From Neodiprion pinetum (lineage: Eukaryota > Arthropoda > Insecta > Hymenoptera > Diprionidae), in NCBI RefSeq assembly GCF_021155775.2, contig NC_060236.1, forward strand, positions 29,526,238 through 29,590,237: a DNA stretch of 64,000 bases, read 5' to 3'. The stretch's first letter is position 1. Each line of letters starts with the position of its first letter. Shown here piece after piece: positions 46,598-58,068 of this stretch. The notes below the pieces were generated by a model. It searched no databases, was not told where the DNA came from, and saw nothing but the letters and a program-made list of their open reading frames with translations. The position numbers were made by a program, and so were the translations under genes.

Positions 46598-49440
46598 GGT
46601 CTAAAATGTTTCAACCTGTGTAGTTTATCTTGACCTAACGTACCGATCTCTAGAAGATCAATATCCTTGCATTTCAAAGGTATACCTGTATCTTGTCATA
46701 TTGTATATATCGTTTCATTCTGACCTAGTATAGGTATGTATATAGCTTATCAATTGTACGAATGTTAATCTGGGGAAAATGTTATGATTAACATGTATAG
46801 AAACAAACAATATCTATTAGAATTGGGAATAGCTTATTCCAGTTACGAATTCAGATCTTATCCAAATTGCAGCATCCGTACAATTTCAACTTGCAGACTA
46901 ATTTCGTAAATCTTTTACGTAATACGTACGTATTATAAACGTTTCTCGCGTTCCAAACCCTGATTATACGAGATACGGAAAATACCACGCATTGAGGTGC
47001 TACCATTCAACACTCTCAATGGTGAACACTACGACTCGGCTGCTTGAGTGGTTTTTTGCCTCTCCGCATTTACGAGATATATAATATGTGCCTGAAATAT
47101 AACTGATAATCGTAAGTTTGGAGATGTGCGAAAAAAACGATCCACAAACTTTTTCCCTGCTTACCTTTTCGTGATTTAATACCAGATAGAAGTCATCAAT
47201 AATGGCTATATCACACCGCTGTTAACCAAGACCGTCTCGCGGTACGAACTTATATTGGAGTTATTTATAGTAACGCAATTTTAGTCAAAATATGCCAAAC
47301 AACGGCGCTCCATGTAATCATAATCAGAATAAAACTAAGGTCAATGGCTAAAATTTCATCACAGAGTAGTACATTATCATTAGTTCAGCACGTGATATTC
47401 CTACGTGTAACATGCGGTTGATGTTTTCAGGTTTTTATTGTAGGATTGAGTAACCTATTCGTGATATAGCGTAAGCCGTGTCGCAAACGACATCCCAAAA
47501 TTGAGTTCTGTCACGTTATCGGGTGCTTACCATTTACTGACTCAAATCGACTTGTGTCGCTATTTCTGGTGTAACCGGCCAATCTGGGCAAAGGAATACA
47601 CCAGAAACAGCGACACGAGTCGTCTTGAGTCAGTAAATGGAAAGCACCCATCAATCGCGTTGCCTCCCCAGTAAATGCGATGTCTTATGATGATTGTCTG
47701 TCAGATGGCGTTCGTAGTAGAGATGGCCACTATGCTAAAACTTGTCTATGGAAACTATCCATGGATACTATGGACTGCTATGGATGCGTCGACGAATCAA
47801 GTCCAAAAAAATAATCGAACACGACTTGATTGAAAGGGTAAACATGAATAGATTAATCGATTATTTCGTATTTTTTTGAAACAGTGAATATGAAACGAAA
47901 ATTTCGTAAATTTCAGTATGCAGTTTTAATTAATAGCGGAAAAGTTTTTTGATAATTTACAGTTTCATTCAAAATATTTCTCACTTTAGGTGAAAATGTT
48001 CGATTATCTTTCACTTACTATATCAAATAGTTACTTAAGTAATTAGGACAGGTCTCTCTGTTAGGACAATGATAATTGATACTTTAATCCTATAAAAAAT
48101 AATCGATTTAATCGGTGCCGGCATTTTGAAATCAATTTTCTCAATAAAAACCATAGATTCGTGTGTGGTTGATGCTGAAATTAAACGAAAAAAATTAAAT
48201 AAGGTAATTATAAAATGATATGAATATAATATAAGAGACTTAGATGACTTTAAATATTTTATTTAGAGTCTTGATACTAGACACATGTATCTTTTTTTCT
48301 ACCATGTAACTCATGGTTTTTGTTCGTAAAATCGTTCTGAAAGCAATAATTGGACTGGTAAGTAGATAAATCTTTTCGTTTTTTAATAGGGAAACGAATG
48401 ATGAAAAGCAAATTTAATTTCATTGAAGTTTAGTTGGTGAGAAATTCGAATAACCACCAAAAGTGCTAAAAAACAGCAAAAACGTAATTTTTTTAACATA
48501 ATCTCATATATTTTTTTTGTAATGAACCGATATCCAAATTTCAAACGCCATTTTGAATGGCCAGCAAGCAACTGATGCTACCGTCGGCTCAACGTTACTG
48601 CTAGATAGTGAAACTGAATTGTGGTGACGGTCGCAGGCCGATAATGTAAATTTTTAGCTTTGGAGCGCAGTTTAAACGTCAACTGGTATCGTAAACGATC
48701 CGGTACGTGTGTTCTAGGGTTAACAATCCCAGTATCAATTATGGATGATTATTATCTTATGGACTTTGCTTACTACAGAAATCACGTGTTTTTCTAATTC
48801 ACTGAACTGCAAAGAAAGGATCTGTTAGTTAGCTGTTAAAGTAGGTGTATTCGGAAGGAGAATTAGGTCTCCTAAAACGCATTCTTCTTCAACTATGGCA
48901 GAAATTCTGGTTTACAGTTTCATACTTTGAACATTTCATATTATTTTTCCTCATTATTTGGTTGATTTTTTAAAACAATTCTTTCAGCTGAAGAATATTT
49001 ATTACTCATTTCCTTTAAATTACTTGTTTGACAATTCAATTAACACCTATAATAAAAATCAAGTTAACGCTGCTTAAATCATGTCACCTTCTGTTCCTTT
49101 TGGAATAGTCCGATAAAAAGTGCATACGAAGGCGCAAAAATCGCTTGCTTTAGTTTTTACCGATGGAGTCAGCTTACGGTTTGTTGGCGTTCCGATCTAT
49201 ACGGTCACATGTTCAATGGCCGACGGTCATCACATGACAACACGGGTCGTCGTCGTTTCTTGCCTTCACACTTTCGTTTCGCCGTCTGGTTAAATATCCA
49301 CCGTCGGCGAGGATCGGTTTATTCGGTATATTCCAAAGTGACGACCGAATAAGACGATCGACCATCGACGAGATTAGTGCCAATCTCGATTCAATACGAG
49401 GGTGTTTTTTATCGGGTAGAACGAGGTAACGAGACCAAAG
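46598..49440. other. Unit B tail and V-ATPase upstream region
   Basis: The part up to about 48,091 aligns with the right portion of unit A (for example the CAGAGTAGTACATTATCAT block, 42,150 and 47,361) and carries a palindromic MITE. From 48,092 to 49,440 I see no gene; this is the promoter side of the V-ATPase gene. No TATA box is assigned. Confidence 0.5.
47521..47649. mobile_element. Palindromic foldback MITE, copy 3
   Basis: This is a ~129-bp palindrome from GGGTGCTTACC to GGAAAGCACCC, flanked by the 3-bp direct repeat ATC (47518-47520 and 47650-47652). Unit A shows the empty site (CACGTTGATCATGATG, about 42,294). The centre is in the same orientation as copy 2 and opposite to copy 1. 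Confidence 0.9.
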
Positions 49441-51340
49441 ATGAGGGCGTATTTGGGATACACGTTCGCTGGCACCGCCACGGCAACCATCACCGTCTTA
49501 GGTTTGCAATTGTACAAATATTCGCTAAATATTATCGTGGAAACTACGACGAAGGGTTGGACGATACTGAAAGAAGGGAAATACAGACCTGATCTAAAGA
49601 CAAAACAAGAAAAAAAAATGTACATACGACTTTCTTACCGTTGAACCAAATCACGCGGACTCCGACCTGCAATCTCGATACTCGAGACATTGCTTTGCTA
49701 TCTCTTATCCCAAAATCTGACCTGCCCCTATATCAGGATCTTACTCTTTCGTATCTCCACCTTGATCGCCTCAGCCCTCTCGTGTTTGATTTCACCCTGA
49801 GAAATCATTGCAATTTTCCTCTAAATTTGACGAACATAACATTTGGAGGCCCAGTGCCACACCCCCTTTTCAAATCAGTTACTATTTTTACACGTGTTTG
49901 CACCAGGTTACGATCATGCGTATGCCTTTTAATTAATGACCGTTGTTCACATTTTTTATACCTACCACAAAGTAATAAGTATTAATTAGCAAGGATTTGT
50001 CAATCGAGTAATCAATACTCTTTAACGTTTTTCAATGCCATGGCTAATATTCAAAACTTGTGCATACTAATATTTAAGATCTTTTACACTTGGATTTCAT
50101 TAACAAAGTACTGGAACATCGAGTCGTAGCTAAGAAGCAAAAAATTACCAGCAGCTTCTGTTATCTGAAAACTTTTCCTATTCATAAATATGTAGACACA
50201 TTTGAATCAAACGATAAATTGTCACCATACTCCGTATACACCACTTTATAAGGTGAATAGTTTTCTTTCAGAATAGTTTTCAATGTTTATAACTTACACA
50301 GCTTTTTTTTCATCATAGTTTTGTATCACGTATTGACTGGCAAGGGAGAGCGAATCAGTCTAGCATGGTAAGAAAACATTTATTCAATGTTATTTCAACC
50401 AGATTCAATCAGAAGTCCACAACCGGCGTGAACACTAAAATCATTCTCCCTTCAGGTTCCTTGAAGAAACCTCCCCATACATGTGGGCAACCACTGGCAT
50501 TGGTTTGACTGTTGCTCTGTCCGTCGTAGGAGCTGCAATGTAAGTATGACCTTGACACTCATTGCCCCGTTCAATCGTCACATCTTGCGAGAAGGTTCAA
50601 ACAATGCATAACAACAAATTCTGTTGTGGTTTCTTGAACTTGGGCAAATTAATCTTTCAAAAGTTCTATAAACATATATGTGCTGTAATTTTCACAAAGC
50701 ACTAATGACTCGTATTTTTCTCTGTCAGGGGGATTCATACCACCGGAACATCAATAGTCGGTGGTGGTGTTAAGGCTCCGCGTATAAAGACGAAAAACTT
50801 GATTTCTGTCATATTCTGTGAGGCTGTGGCTATCTATGGTCTAATCACTGCCATTGTATTATCTAACTCCGTCGAGGAATTTGCTGTTGAAAACATGGAA
50901 GATTCTCGCAAAGCCAGTAACTGGCTGGCTGGTTACATAATGTTTGGATCTGGCCTTGCTGTGGGGCTTGTAAATCTGGTCTGCGGTATAGCCGTCGGCA
51001 TTGTAGGTTCAGGAGCGGCTCTTTCAGATGCTGCAAATGCCTCCCTCTTCGTCAAGATCCTCATCATTGAGATTTTCGGTTCTGCTATCGGTCTCTTTGG
51101 TTTGATTGTCGGTATTTACATGGTGCGTTAATTTTTATGAATCCAACTAAATTCGGTTTTTTATTGAATTTTTATACAAAATTCAGCACATGATGGCGTC
51201 TTACTGCTTGAATTTAGTGTTGCAAATGTCTCCCGAAAATGAAGACCAAAGTAATATTCAAAGAAAGAAACTAAGACTTACCAGATTCTAATATTTTTTA
51301 ATTTCTCTTGTTTCAGACGTCAAAGATTACGATGGGGTAA
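49441..51340 (+). CDS. VhaPPA1-1: V-type ATPase 21-kDa proteolipid subunit c''
   Basis: This integral membrane subunit is part of the proton-carrying c-ring in the V0 sector of vacuolar ATPase, which acidifies endosomes, lysosomes and secretory vesicles. Five exons (49441-49501, 50319-50367, 50456-50539, 50729-51122, 51317-51340) encode 203 residues, the usual size. Several transmembrane helices are evident. Family hallmarks are WFLEETSPYMW, VGAAMGI, TGTSIVGGGVKAPRIKTKNL, the helix carrying Glu96 (IFCEAVAIYG, the proton site) and VGIVGSGAALSDA with FVKILIIEIFGSAIG. The end TSKITMG matches fly PPA1. Exon 1 was chosen because its donor (TTAG|GTTTGC) restores frame and gives the expected short first helix; without that splice a different 67-codon frame results. 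Confidence 0.93.
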
Positions 51341-52892
51341 TTCTAAATGCAGATGTAACATATGCCAAAGGTCTTCAACACGGCCACATGTGGCGTATAA
51401 ACGATATCAGCAATTATGTATATACAAATATGTGTATAAAAACGTATATATTACTCATATGCATACACAAACCCATGAAATACGTCTCAATATAACTTTC
51501 AAATGAATATTGTCATCTTAAACGGTTGATTTTTAAAGTTGCAACCGTAAACTAAACGCAAAGTTATCCTCGTGTTAGCTATAGACTTCGTTTTTATTTA
51601 TTAAACACGGTTTCAAAGTTCACAATACAGTCGTAAAAACATTTCTGCAGTTCTGTATTCGTTTTAATTTTCTTGGACTTTGTTACTTATCTCGGTGTAT
51701 TATATTTGATATAATAGGAAGGTATTAAACGTTACTCGGTTTTAAAATACGCTCCCATTTTAGAACTGACTAACGTATCTCTTCACTGTACACTTCGTTA
51801 ATAATAATTATTATTTAAAAAAAAAAAAAACAAATATATATATATATAACGTTAGATGGTTTTGTCGCGTTTTAGTCAATTTTCGTAATGTAAATATTCT
51901 ATGCTTTTTCTGATTTATCGTAATTAAATACCGCGATTGATAGGTGCCGCCGCATTATAGTAATTGTAAATGAATTTGAAAAAATTCAATCATGCCCCAG
52001 TAACTATTATTAATAATATTTTTAATTTATTATCATTTTTAGTTGGTGCCGGACTTTGATTACTTCTTATTCTTGTGTATGTAAATTTATTTTTTTCGAT
52101 TCCGTTTCTTTGCTATTTCATAGCTCCTCCGTTACGTGTAAATTCAATTAGCCAGTAAGGAAAGTTACGTAAAGTATTATCTGGTATCATCTATAGAGTC
52201 TATTTATTACCTAATAAAATGCAGTGGACCGTAGTGTAAATAATGTTAGATGGAGCTTAGCAAGGTATGATGAATAAATCGTATCGTCAGGAATTAAATA
52301 ATAAAACAACTAAAATAAGAGCCTCAAATTCTATATTATACTTTTCAATTGAGTCCCGAAATTGAATATACTCGCCAGATTCACAGTAACAACGGAAAAA
52401 CAAAAAAAGGCAAATAGAATCTTTTACGGTGTTTAAAGGTACAATAATTCCATTCAGATTCAATTCGTGTAACAAAAATGTGAATTACAAATTCATATAT
52501 TTAACATATAAATTACAATGCAAATATAATAAAATATAGTCTTTAATATTCTATACATAATCACAACATGCTCTCTGACAAGTAATTCGACGATCATACG
52601 TATACCAGGCTTTCATTTATCATGAGAATTGAGCTTGACAAAAATTGTCTGGAAATTATGCATAAAGTAGGAAAACTGTTGCCTTAATCAAAATCCCTTG
52701 CTGAATATCAATCAAACAAATTGTTGAAAATCTAGAAATATTTCCAAAAGCAAATTTCAAGCGAGTTGAAATTCACTTTTGATCTTTTTCTTTTCCGGTT
52801 AAACCGAAGCAAAATTCTTGTGTATTCTTAAAGCAAAAAACTGGATATTCCTTGGGTGAAACACTTTCGGCCATGAATATTTTATGTCGGAG
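51341..52892. other. Facing 3' flanks of V-ATPase c'' and CPT2
   Basis: This AT-rich convergent interval has no supportable exon. Plus-strand AATAAA signals occur at 52213-52218 and 52273-52278 and could end the V-ATPase transcript. A poly-A plus (TA)n tract lies at about 51,819-51,848. Confidence 0.5.
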
Positions 52893-55750
52893 TTATTTCG
52901 CCAAGAATATATTGTGAATATCTTTAATGGCAGACTTTAAATTCTGTATATAATCGCTTGTGTTACGTTGATCTTGATAACTCGTTGCTACAGCACCAAG
53001 TCTGTTGTCTTGAATCATGTACCTAAATTAGTTGAAACAAAGCCAAAAAAAATAATTATTAATTTTCAAGTACAGATTATCCGCGGAGAAATATTTTATT
53101 TGAATTAAAAAAATTAGTGCTGACCCAATGCCGTAGCCGTTTTTGACCACAGGGCCAAATGCTCCAGCAGCAACAGCTGGACTCGACAGAGTAGATGTGG
53201 AAAGGATGTTGTGATTCAAGGTTTCGTAGGAAGGGTCCTCAAAAATTGCTGGTTTTTGTATACCGGCTTTCTTCCACGCTTTGTTTAATGCAAATAAATG
53301 CCGGTCAAAGCCTTGTCCTAAAAAAAATGCAAGTTTTGTAAAAATGTCCTCATCAAATGCTGAGACATAGTTAAATTGTTGCTCAAACCTTATTAAAAAA
53401 CGTACCTAGAGCCGCCTCTCTAGTCAATCTACTATGAGTGACGCTGCAATTAATAATCATCTTCTTTAATTCAGCATTCGAGATGATTGAAGAAGAATTT
53501 GTAATTGCCTCACACAGCGCTTTAGTTTCGAGAGTGCAAGATCTGATCGTTTCTGTTCGCCCATGTTTGAATGCTGCTGTGCTACAAGATTCGTAAGTAG
53601 CGACCATTTCTCGTTCTTGTTTATAGTGAGCCAACTGAAAAGCCAGCTGCATTATTGCATCAGGACTAACACCAAAGGTTTTACACTCCTTCTTCCCAAA
53701 TCCGCCATAAATGTAGTAATCCACTCCTAGCTCCTGAATCCACTCGTTATATTGTTTCTTGGCTTCTGCAATTGCCGCATCGATTTTGTTATCAGAAATA
53801 ACGCTCAATTTTCTAACAGTTGCATTTGACGATATTGAATCTACATCTTCAGGGTGGAATCTCGGCTTTTCATCTATATCCTTTTTTACATCCTGAAATA
53901 ACGATTGATAGATATCTTATTGACCTGCGAATATCTCGAAAATCTTACTTATTCGTACTTTTTATTCTCAACTTGTTTTACTTTGGTAACAATAGTGTTG
54001 TTTTTTCACAGATTAAAGTGAGTTACTGTCGGCCGTTCTAGATCCTTACCTCAAAGTACCTTAAAACAGCGACACCATCACCCCAGGAGTGTTCAAAATT
54101 GACGCCAGCTGTTCCATCTTTTGCCACGATCAGAGAGAATGATTTATCAAACCATCTGTTAAGACCGCTTCCATGTAAGAACGTCCTTAAAAGTTTTTTG
54201 TAATCAGTAGCTACAGATTCCTCATCTAAAACTAATAACATAATAGCTGAATCTATCGTTTTGAGTAAATCGTAGTTTCCAATTTCTGACAAATGGTGCC
54301 TTGTTACAGCCCACGAATCACGCTCAGTTGTCGTTAATACGCCAATAGGATTACGTGCTGCGTCTTCATCGTCAGAAAGGATGAATTTCAAACTAGAGGC
54401 TATTTCTTTCGGCGGATAAATGTGGTCATTTTCATCCAATACGTTGAAAGTATAAAAATGTCCTTTCCTCATGACGACCACATGTCTTGTTGTATTGTCA
54501 ATTTGTATCATGTCTTTTTCTAACTCAGGAATTCTCGTCGAATGAAAAAGGTTGTCATATTGCGACATATCTAATGGAAAAGCCTGCAACAGTTATGTCA
54601 TTTGTATATAAAATTAATTTTTTTTTGGAATTATGACTTCTGATATGACCGCAATGAAACGGATGATAAATTTTTACTCTTCTGTCTATAAATTTTGCTT
54701 CTTTAATCAGAGAGTGTAACACCACCTAAAAGCATCCCCGAAGTGGATGGCCCGTTTTAATGTTTACAAACAGAAAAACGTAAGCAAACTGTTTACCTTA
54801 AATAACAGCATGGATCCGTAGAAGGACAAAGATGAAGGCACTAATCGCATGACTTTCCTGTACTTTTCATTGTCAGTCTTCTCAGGATACATATGATACA
54901 CATGGGGTTCCAGAACTCTGTCTCTTAGAGATTTCATAAATCTAATAGAAGAGATAAGAAGATTCGTCGACTTGACAAGCTGATTCTCGTACCGCGGATC
55001 TCTCTCTGGTGTAAATACCATAAATGGATTATAATTTATTGGCAGGGGTTTACGATCCCTCAAATACATGTCGAACCAATACTCGGTTATGTAACTGGTG
55101 TGTCTTTTCCTGAAATTTGTCAGCTTTAACCCTGTTTGGAGCTTTGGTCCGTCCCCAACTAAGAATCGCTGAACACATGACTCTGTATGTTTAAATTGTT
55201 CCTCTATCAGTATCGGTTTTTGTGCACTTAGATATCGCTCGCATGTTTTTTTCAGCTCTGGTATCGGGAGGCGAGGCAAGCCACCTTGAAATCGCATTGT
55301 GTTGAGTATACTTTTCTGTATGTACTCATAATCGTCGTCATCTTTGGAACGAAACTGAGCTGCAGTTTGTGTACTTCTGTAAACATAGGTTATAATAGAA
55401 ACAAAGATTTGTGAGTGAATAGTTGCGTGTAAAAAAAAATTCGTAATTGAATAGTGATTCCTGATTCATTTGGGTAATTTGAATTCAATAGAGACTGAGA
55501 AGCTCACGATCACTTAACCTACTTTCGGATTTCTAACAACCCAGTCTGTTGTGATAGCACAACAATGGAATATGGATAAATACCTAGGTCGGTGTATGGG
55601 TAGTAAAATAGTGCATCCGTTAATCTGTAAAAAAATGATTCAATTTTTTTTCCGTCTAAAACAAAAACATTCCGTATGAAAAAGACAGTCGAAACCAATC
55701 TTAACCTTAACGTATATCGGTTTTAGCCTCTTTGCAACGAGTAACGACAT
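52893..55750 (-). CDS. CPT2: Carnitine O-palmitoyltransferase 2, mitochondrial
   Basis: CPT2 on the matrix side of the inner membrane converts acylcarnitine plus CoA to acyl-CoA, the last step of long-chain fatty-acid import. Seven exons (55750-55706, 55624-55584, 55376-54797, 54583-54050, 53892-53406, 53317-53125, 53022-52893) encode 669 residues, near the human 658. The short N-terminus (MSLLVAKRLKPIY) is basic and hydrophobic like a mitochondrial presequence. Family landmarks are LPRLPIPELKKTCERYL, VPSSLSFYGSMLLFK, FPLDMSQY, GLNRWFDKSFSLI, the catalytic His387 in FEHSWGDG, and CSTAAFKHGRTETIR. The absence of an N-terminal two-helix membrane segment separates it from CPT1. Exon 1 could instead end six bases earlier (GTTAAG occurs twice), which changes two residues. 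Confidence 0.94.
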
Positions 55751-58068
55751 CTTGTTCAGTGAGTCTCGAAACAATTTTTTCGCTAGCAACAATCTTGAGT
55801 TTTTATTCGCGAATGTGATCGATTGACAGATACACGAATTGTACGTTCAATTCATTAGCATTCACTTGTTTTTGCCAGTCAATCTCTGCACTTCGTTTCT
55901 GACGTCACCATTCCGTCACGCATTTTTCACACAATAAGCATTGGACATACGTCTGTAGTTAGATTTCCACGGACAGCAAAATGCTGCGGCAGCAAAACGC
56001 TACCCGACAAGTGCCCCCACCCGGGTTGATCACGTGGTTTATCAGTGGATCTCATTTCTGTTAATAATCGCTTGCGGTTCGTGAGTTCCATTATTCCGAT
56101 CTGTTTAGAACGAGGTTATCATTGCCGGGTATCATAAAGGGATGAGTTAAGAGAAGGTTAATTGGCATCTAAGGTAAAAGAATAATTAAATTTCTTTCAC
56201 AAACAGCTAGCGAATATCAATAGAAATGAGATTCACTGATGAACCACGTGGTCAACTCACCAGCCAGGCGCTTATCGGGCACTTTTCAGTCATGCTTCTG
56301 ATTAATTCGTGTTGCCAACGGGCGGAGCGGAGCTACCCCGTGTCATCACCGCAATTTCCGAATAGTTAATAACAAGGTTTTTCGAAAGTTTTTAACTTTA
56401 ATATTTTTTTTTTATCTGAGGATTTCAGTTCAATGAATTCTCACTTTTCGATAGGAAGACACATGGCAATAATAAAACGGATAGTTTTATAGTAAAATAG
56501 AATTTAATAACGTTAATGATTTGTATTTACAATAATGTAATCGTATATACAGCAACAGAGTAGATTGGAATACACGTAAATTTTTTGTTTTTTTCTCTTC
56601 TTTTTCTTCAATGTTTGGTATCCCAGGTATTTATATCGATACGACACAATTAATGAAATATAAAAATTATTCACAGGTAAGATGTACATTATCAACAGCA
56701 CAATAAATAATCGAGATAAAAAATAAAAATTTCTTTGAGTATAAACGTATAAGCATATATATATATAATCGAGTCAATTATCATTTCAGTAACCGAAAGT
56801 TACAGTTAACAATTATGAATATATAACATGAATGTCTTCATTTTTAGATATGACTGTTATTCTCGACTCAACTATAATGGTCACACTTTTGAGCTGAAAT
56901 GCGGGATAAAAACAGCCAATAACTTCGTCTTTTCATTTTTTCGCGCTTATTTAGGGAAAAAAGTACCACTCTTGTCCCTCTAATTGGGTAACCACTTTTC
57001 AAGTCAATAAAGTAGCCACAGTTAAATCGGAAATAAAATCCTATATGAAACACGGGAATAAAGCCGATTATTCCCTTGTTACATAATGTACTATTTTTAC
57101 GTGTCTTTAGTACAATTATTAACATATAATACGCAGTTGTATAATGGTTGAAATTGTTGCATTGATTAATTCGGAGAAATCCGCGCAATTAAGAATAAAA
57201 ATTTAAACACCAATTAAAATTGACTTGAAGCTTACGTTCCAACGATCGTCAGTTCAGGAGAGCCAATAAGATGGATTGCAATAAAAGATATTATTGATTC
57301 CAATTATTTACTGGAGTTTGAAACACTTTAACTAAAAAAAAAAAAATTACGAATATAGGTCAATATCGTAAAATCTGTATTAGTGTTTCTAACTTATTAC
57401 TGTAGTATAAATAATTATAAATTAATACATATTCCGAATAATGGTTGTTCGGAATATTGGTATATAAATCGTTGTGCACTTTCCATCTTATTGTAAGTAA
57501 AGGGAGGAGTAAAAAAATTAAAATCTCAGTTTCTAATTATCTTTGACGAAGGATCAATCTCGCAGTTTAAATATGTACAAATATTGTAAATAAAAACCAC
57601 TCCAGACACGGTTGAAAAGTAAAATATTTCACTATTAATTACTGTTGAGTTGTTCGATAATATTTATATTGGGAGGGGGGATATTATTTAATAATATTTG
57701 ACTACATTGTATGTGAGTTGGTAAGATTATTTGCAAGTAATCACGAACCAGAGCTTTCTGAAGTTCGTCGTTGAAGAAAGTGAAAAAAAATTATAAAATT
57801 TACGATTTGTACGTACTATATTTGGCAGTAAGTTGATACGAATTTCAACGTATTTTACGTGTCATAGAGCGACGGCGAATCGTATTTTGTTTAATTACAT
57901 GTTCCGGGTCGTTTTGAGCAGAATCATTTTCATTTTCATTTCCTCTTACCCTATACCCATTACGTCTCTTCACGGCAAAAGTGACTAACTCGATCAGAAA
58001 ACCGATCAGTAATGAAAAAATTGATTACATGGCTAAATTATTATCGCGCTAAGGATCAGATCAAATTG
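55751..58068. other. CPT2 upstream region and DENND6 3' flank
   Basis: Both neighbours run leftward, so this 2.3-kb interval holds the CPT2 promoter (left) and the DENND6 3' UTR (right). No exon is supported. A 276-bp inverted-repeat element lies at 56009-56284. Confidence 0.5.
56009..56284. mobile_element. MITE with ~75-bp imperfect inverted ends
   Basis: The left arm starts AAGTGCCC and contains TTGATCACGTGGTTTATCAG and ATCTCATTTCT. The complement of the right arm starts AAGTGCCC and contains TTGACCACGTGGTTCATCAG and ATCTCATTTCT. Similarity extends about 75 bp, around a ~125-bp AT-rich centre. It contains two E-box-like CACGTG sites, one per arm, 250-440 bp upstream of the CPT2 start. It is different from the palindromic family in this window. 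No target duplication could be settled. Confidence 0.75.

Larger units (their letters stand above)
42585..48091. repeat. Tandem segmental duplication, unit B
   Basis: This is the second unit, 41 bp after unit A, in direct orientation. Relative to unit A it has gained a palindromic MITE (43390-43517), a 217-220-bp inverted-repeat element (43545-43764), an insertion of about 1.07 kb (44352-45429), a second palindromic MITE (47521-47649) and expanded repeats in its Gly-rich gene. It lacks the ~1.3-kb block and the 41.5-kb element of unit A. Aligned parts differ at several percent of sites plus small indels, so the duplication is not brand new. Confidence 0.88.

Noticed and set aside
37240..48091. 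CRISPR array, phage or operon-type defence system
   Set aside because: The window is plainly eukaryotic with spliced genes. The repeats are a segmental duplication and MITEs, without regularly spaced short repeats.
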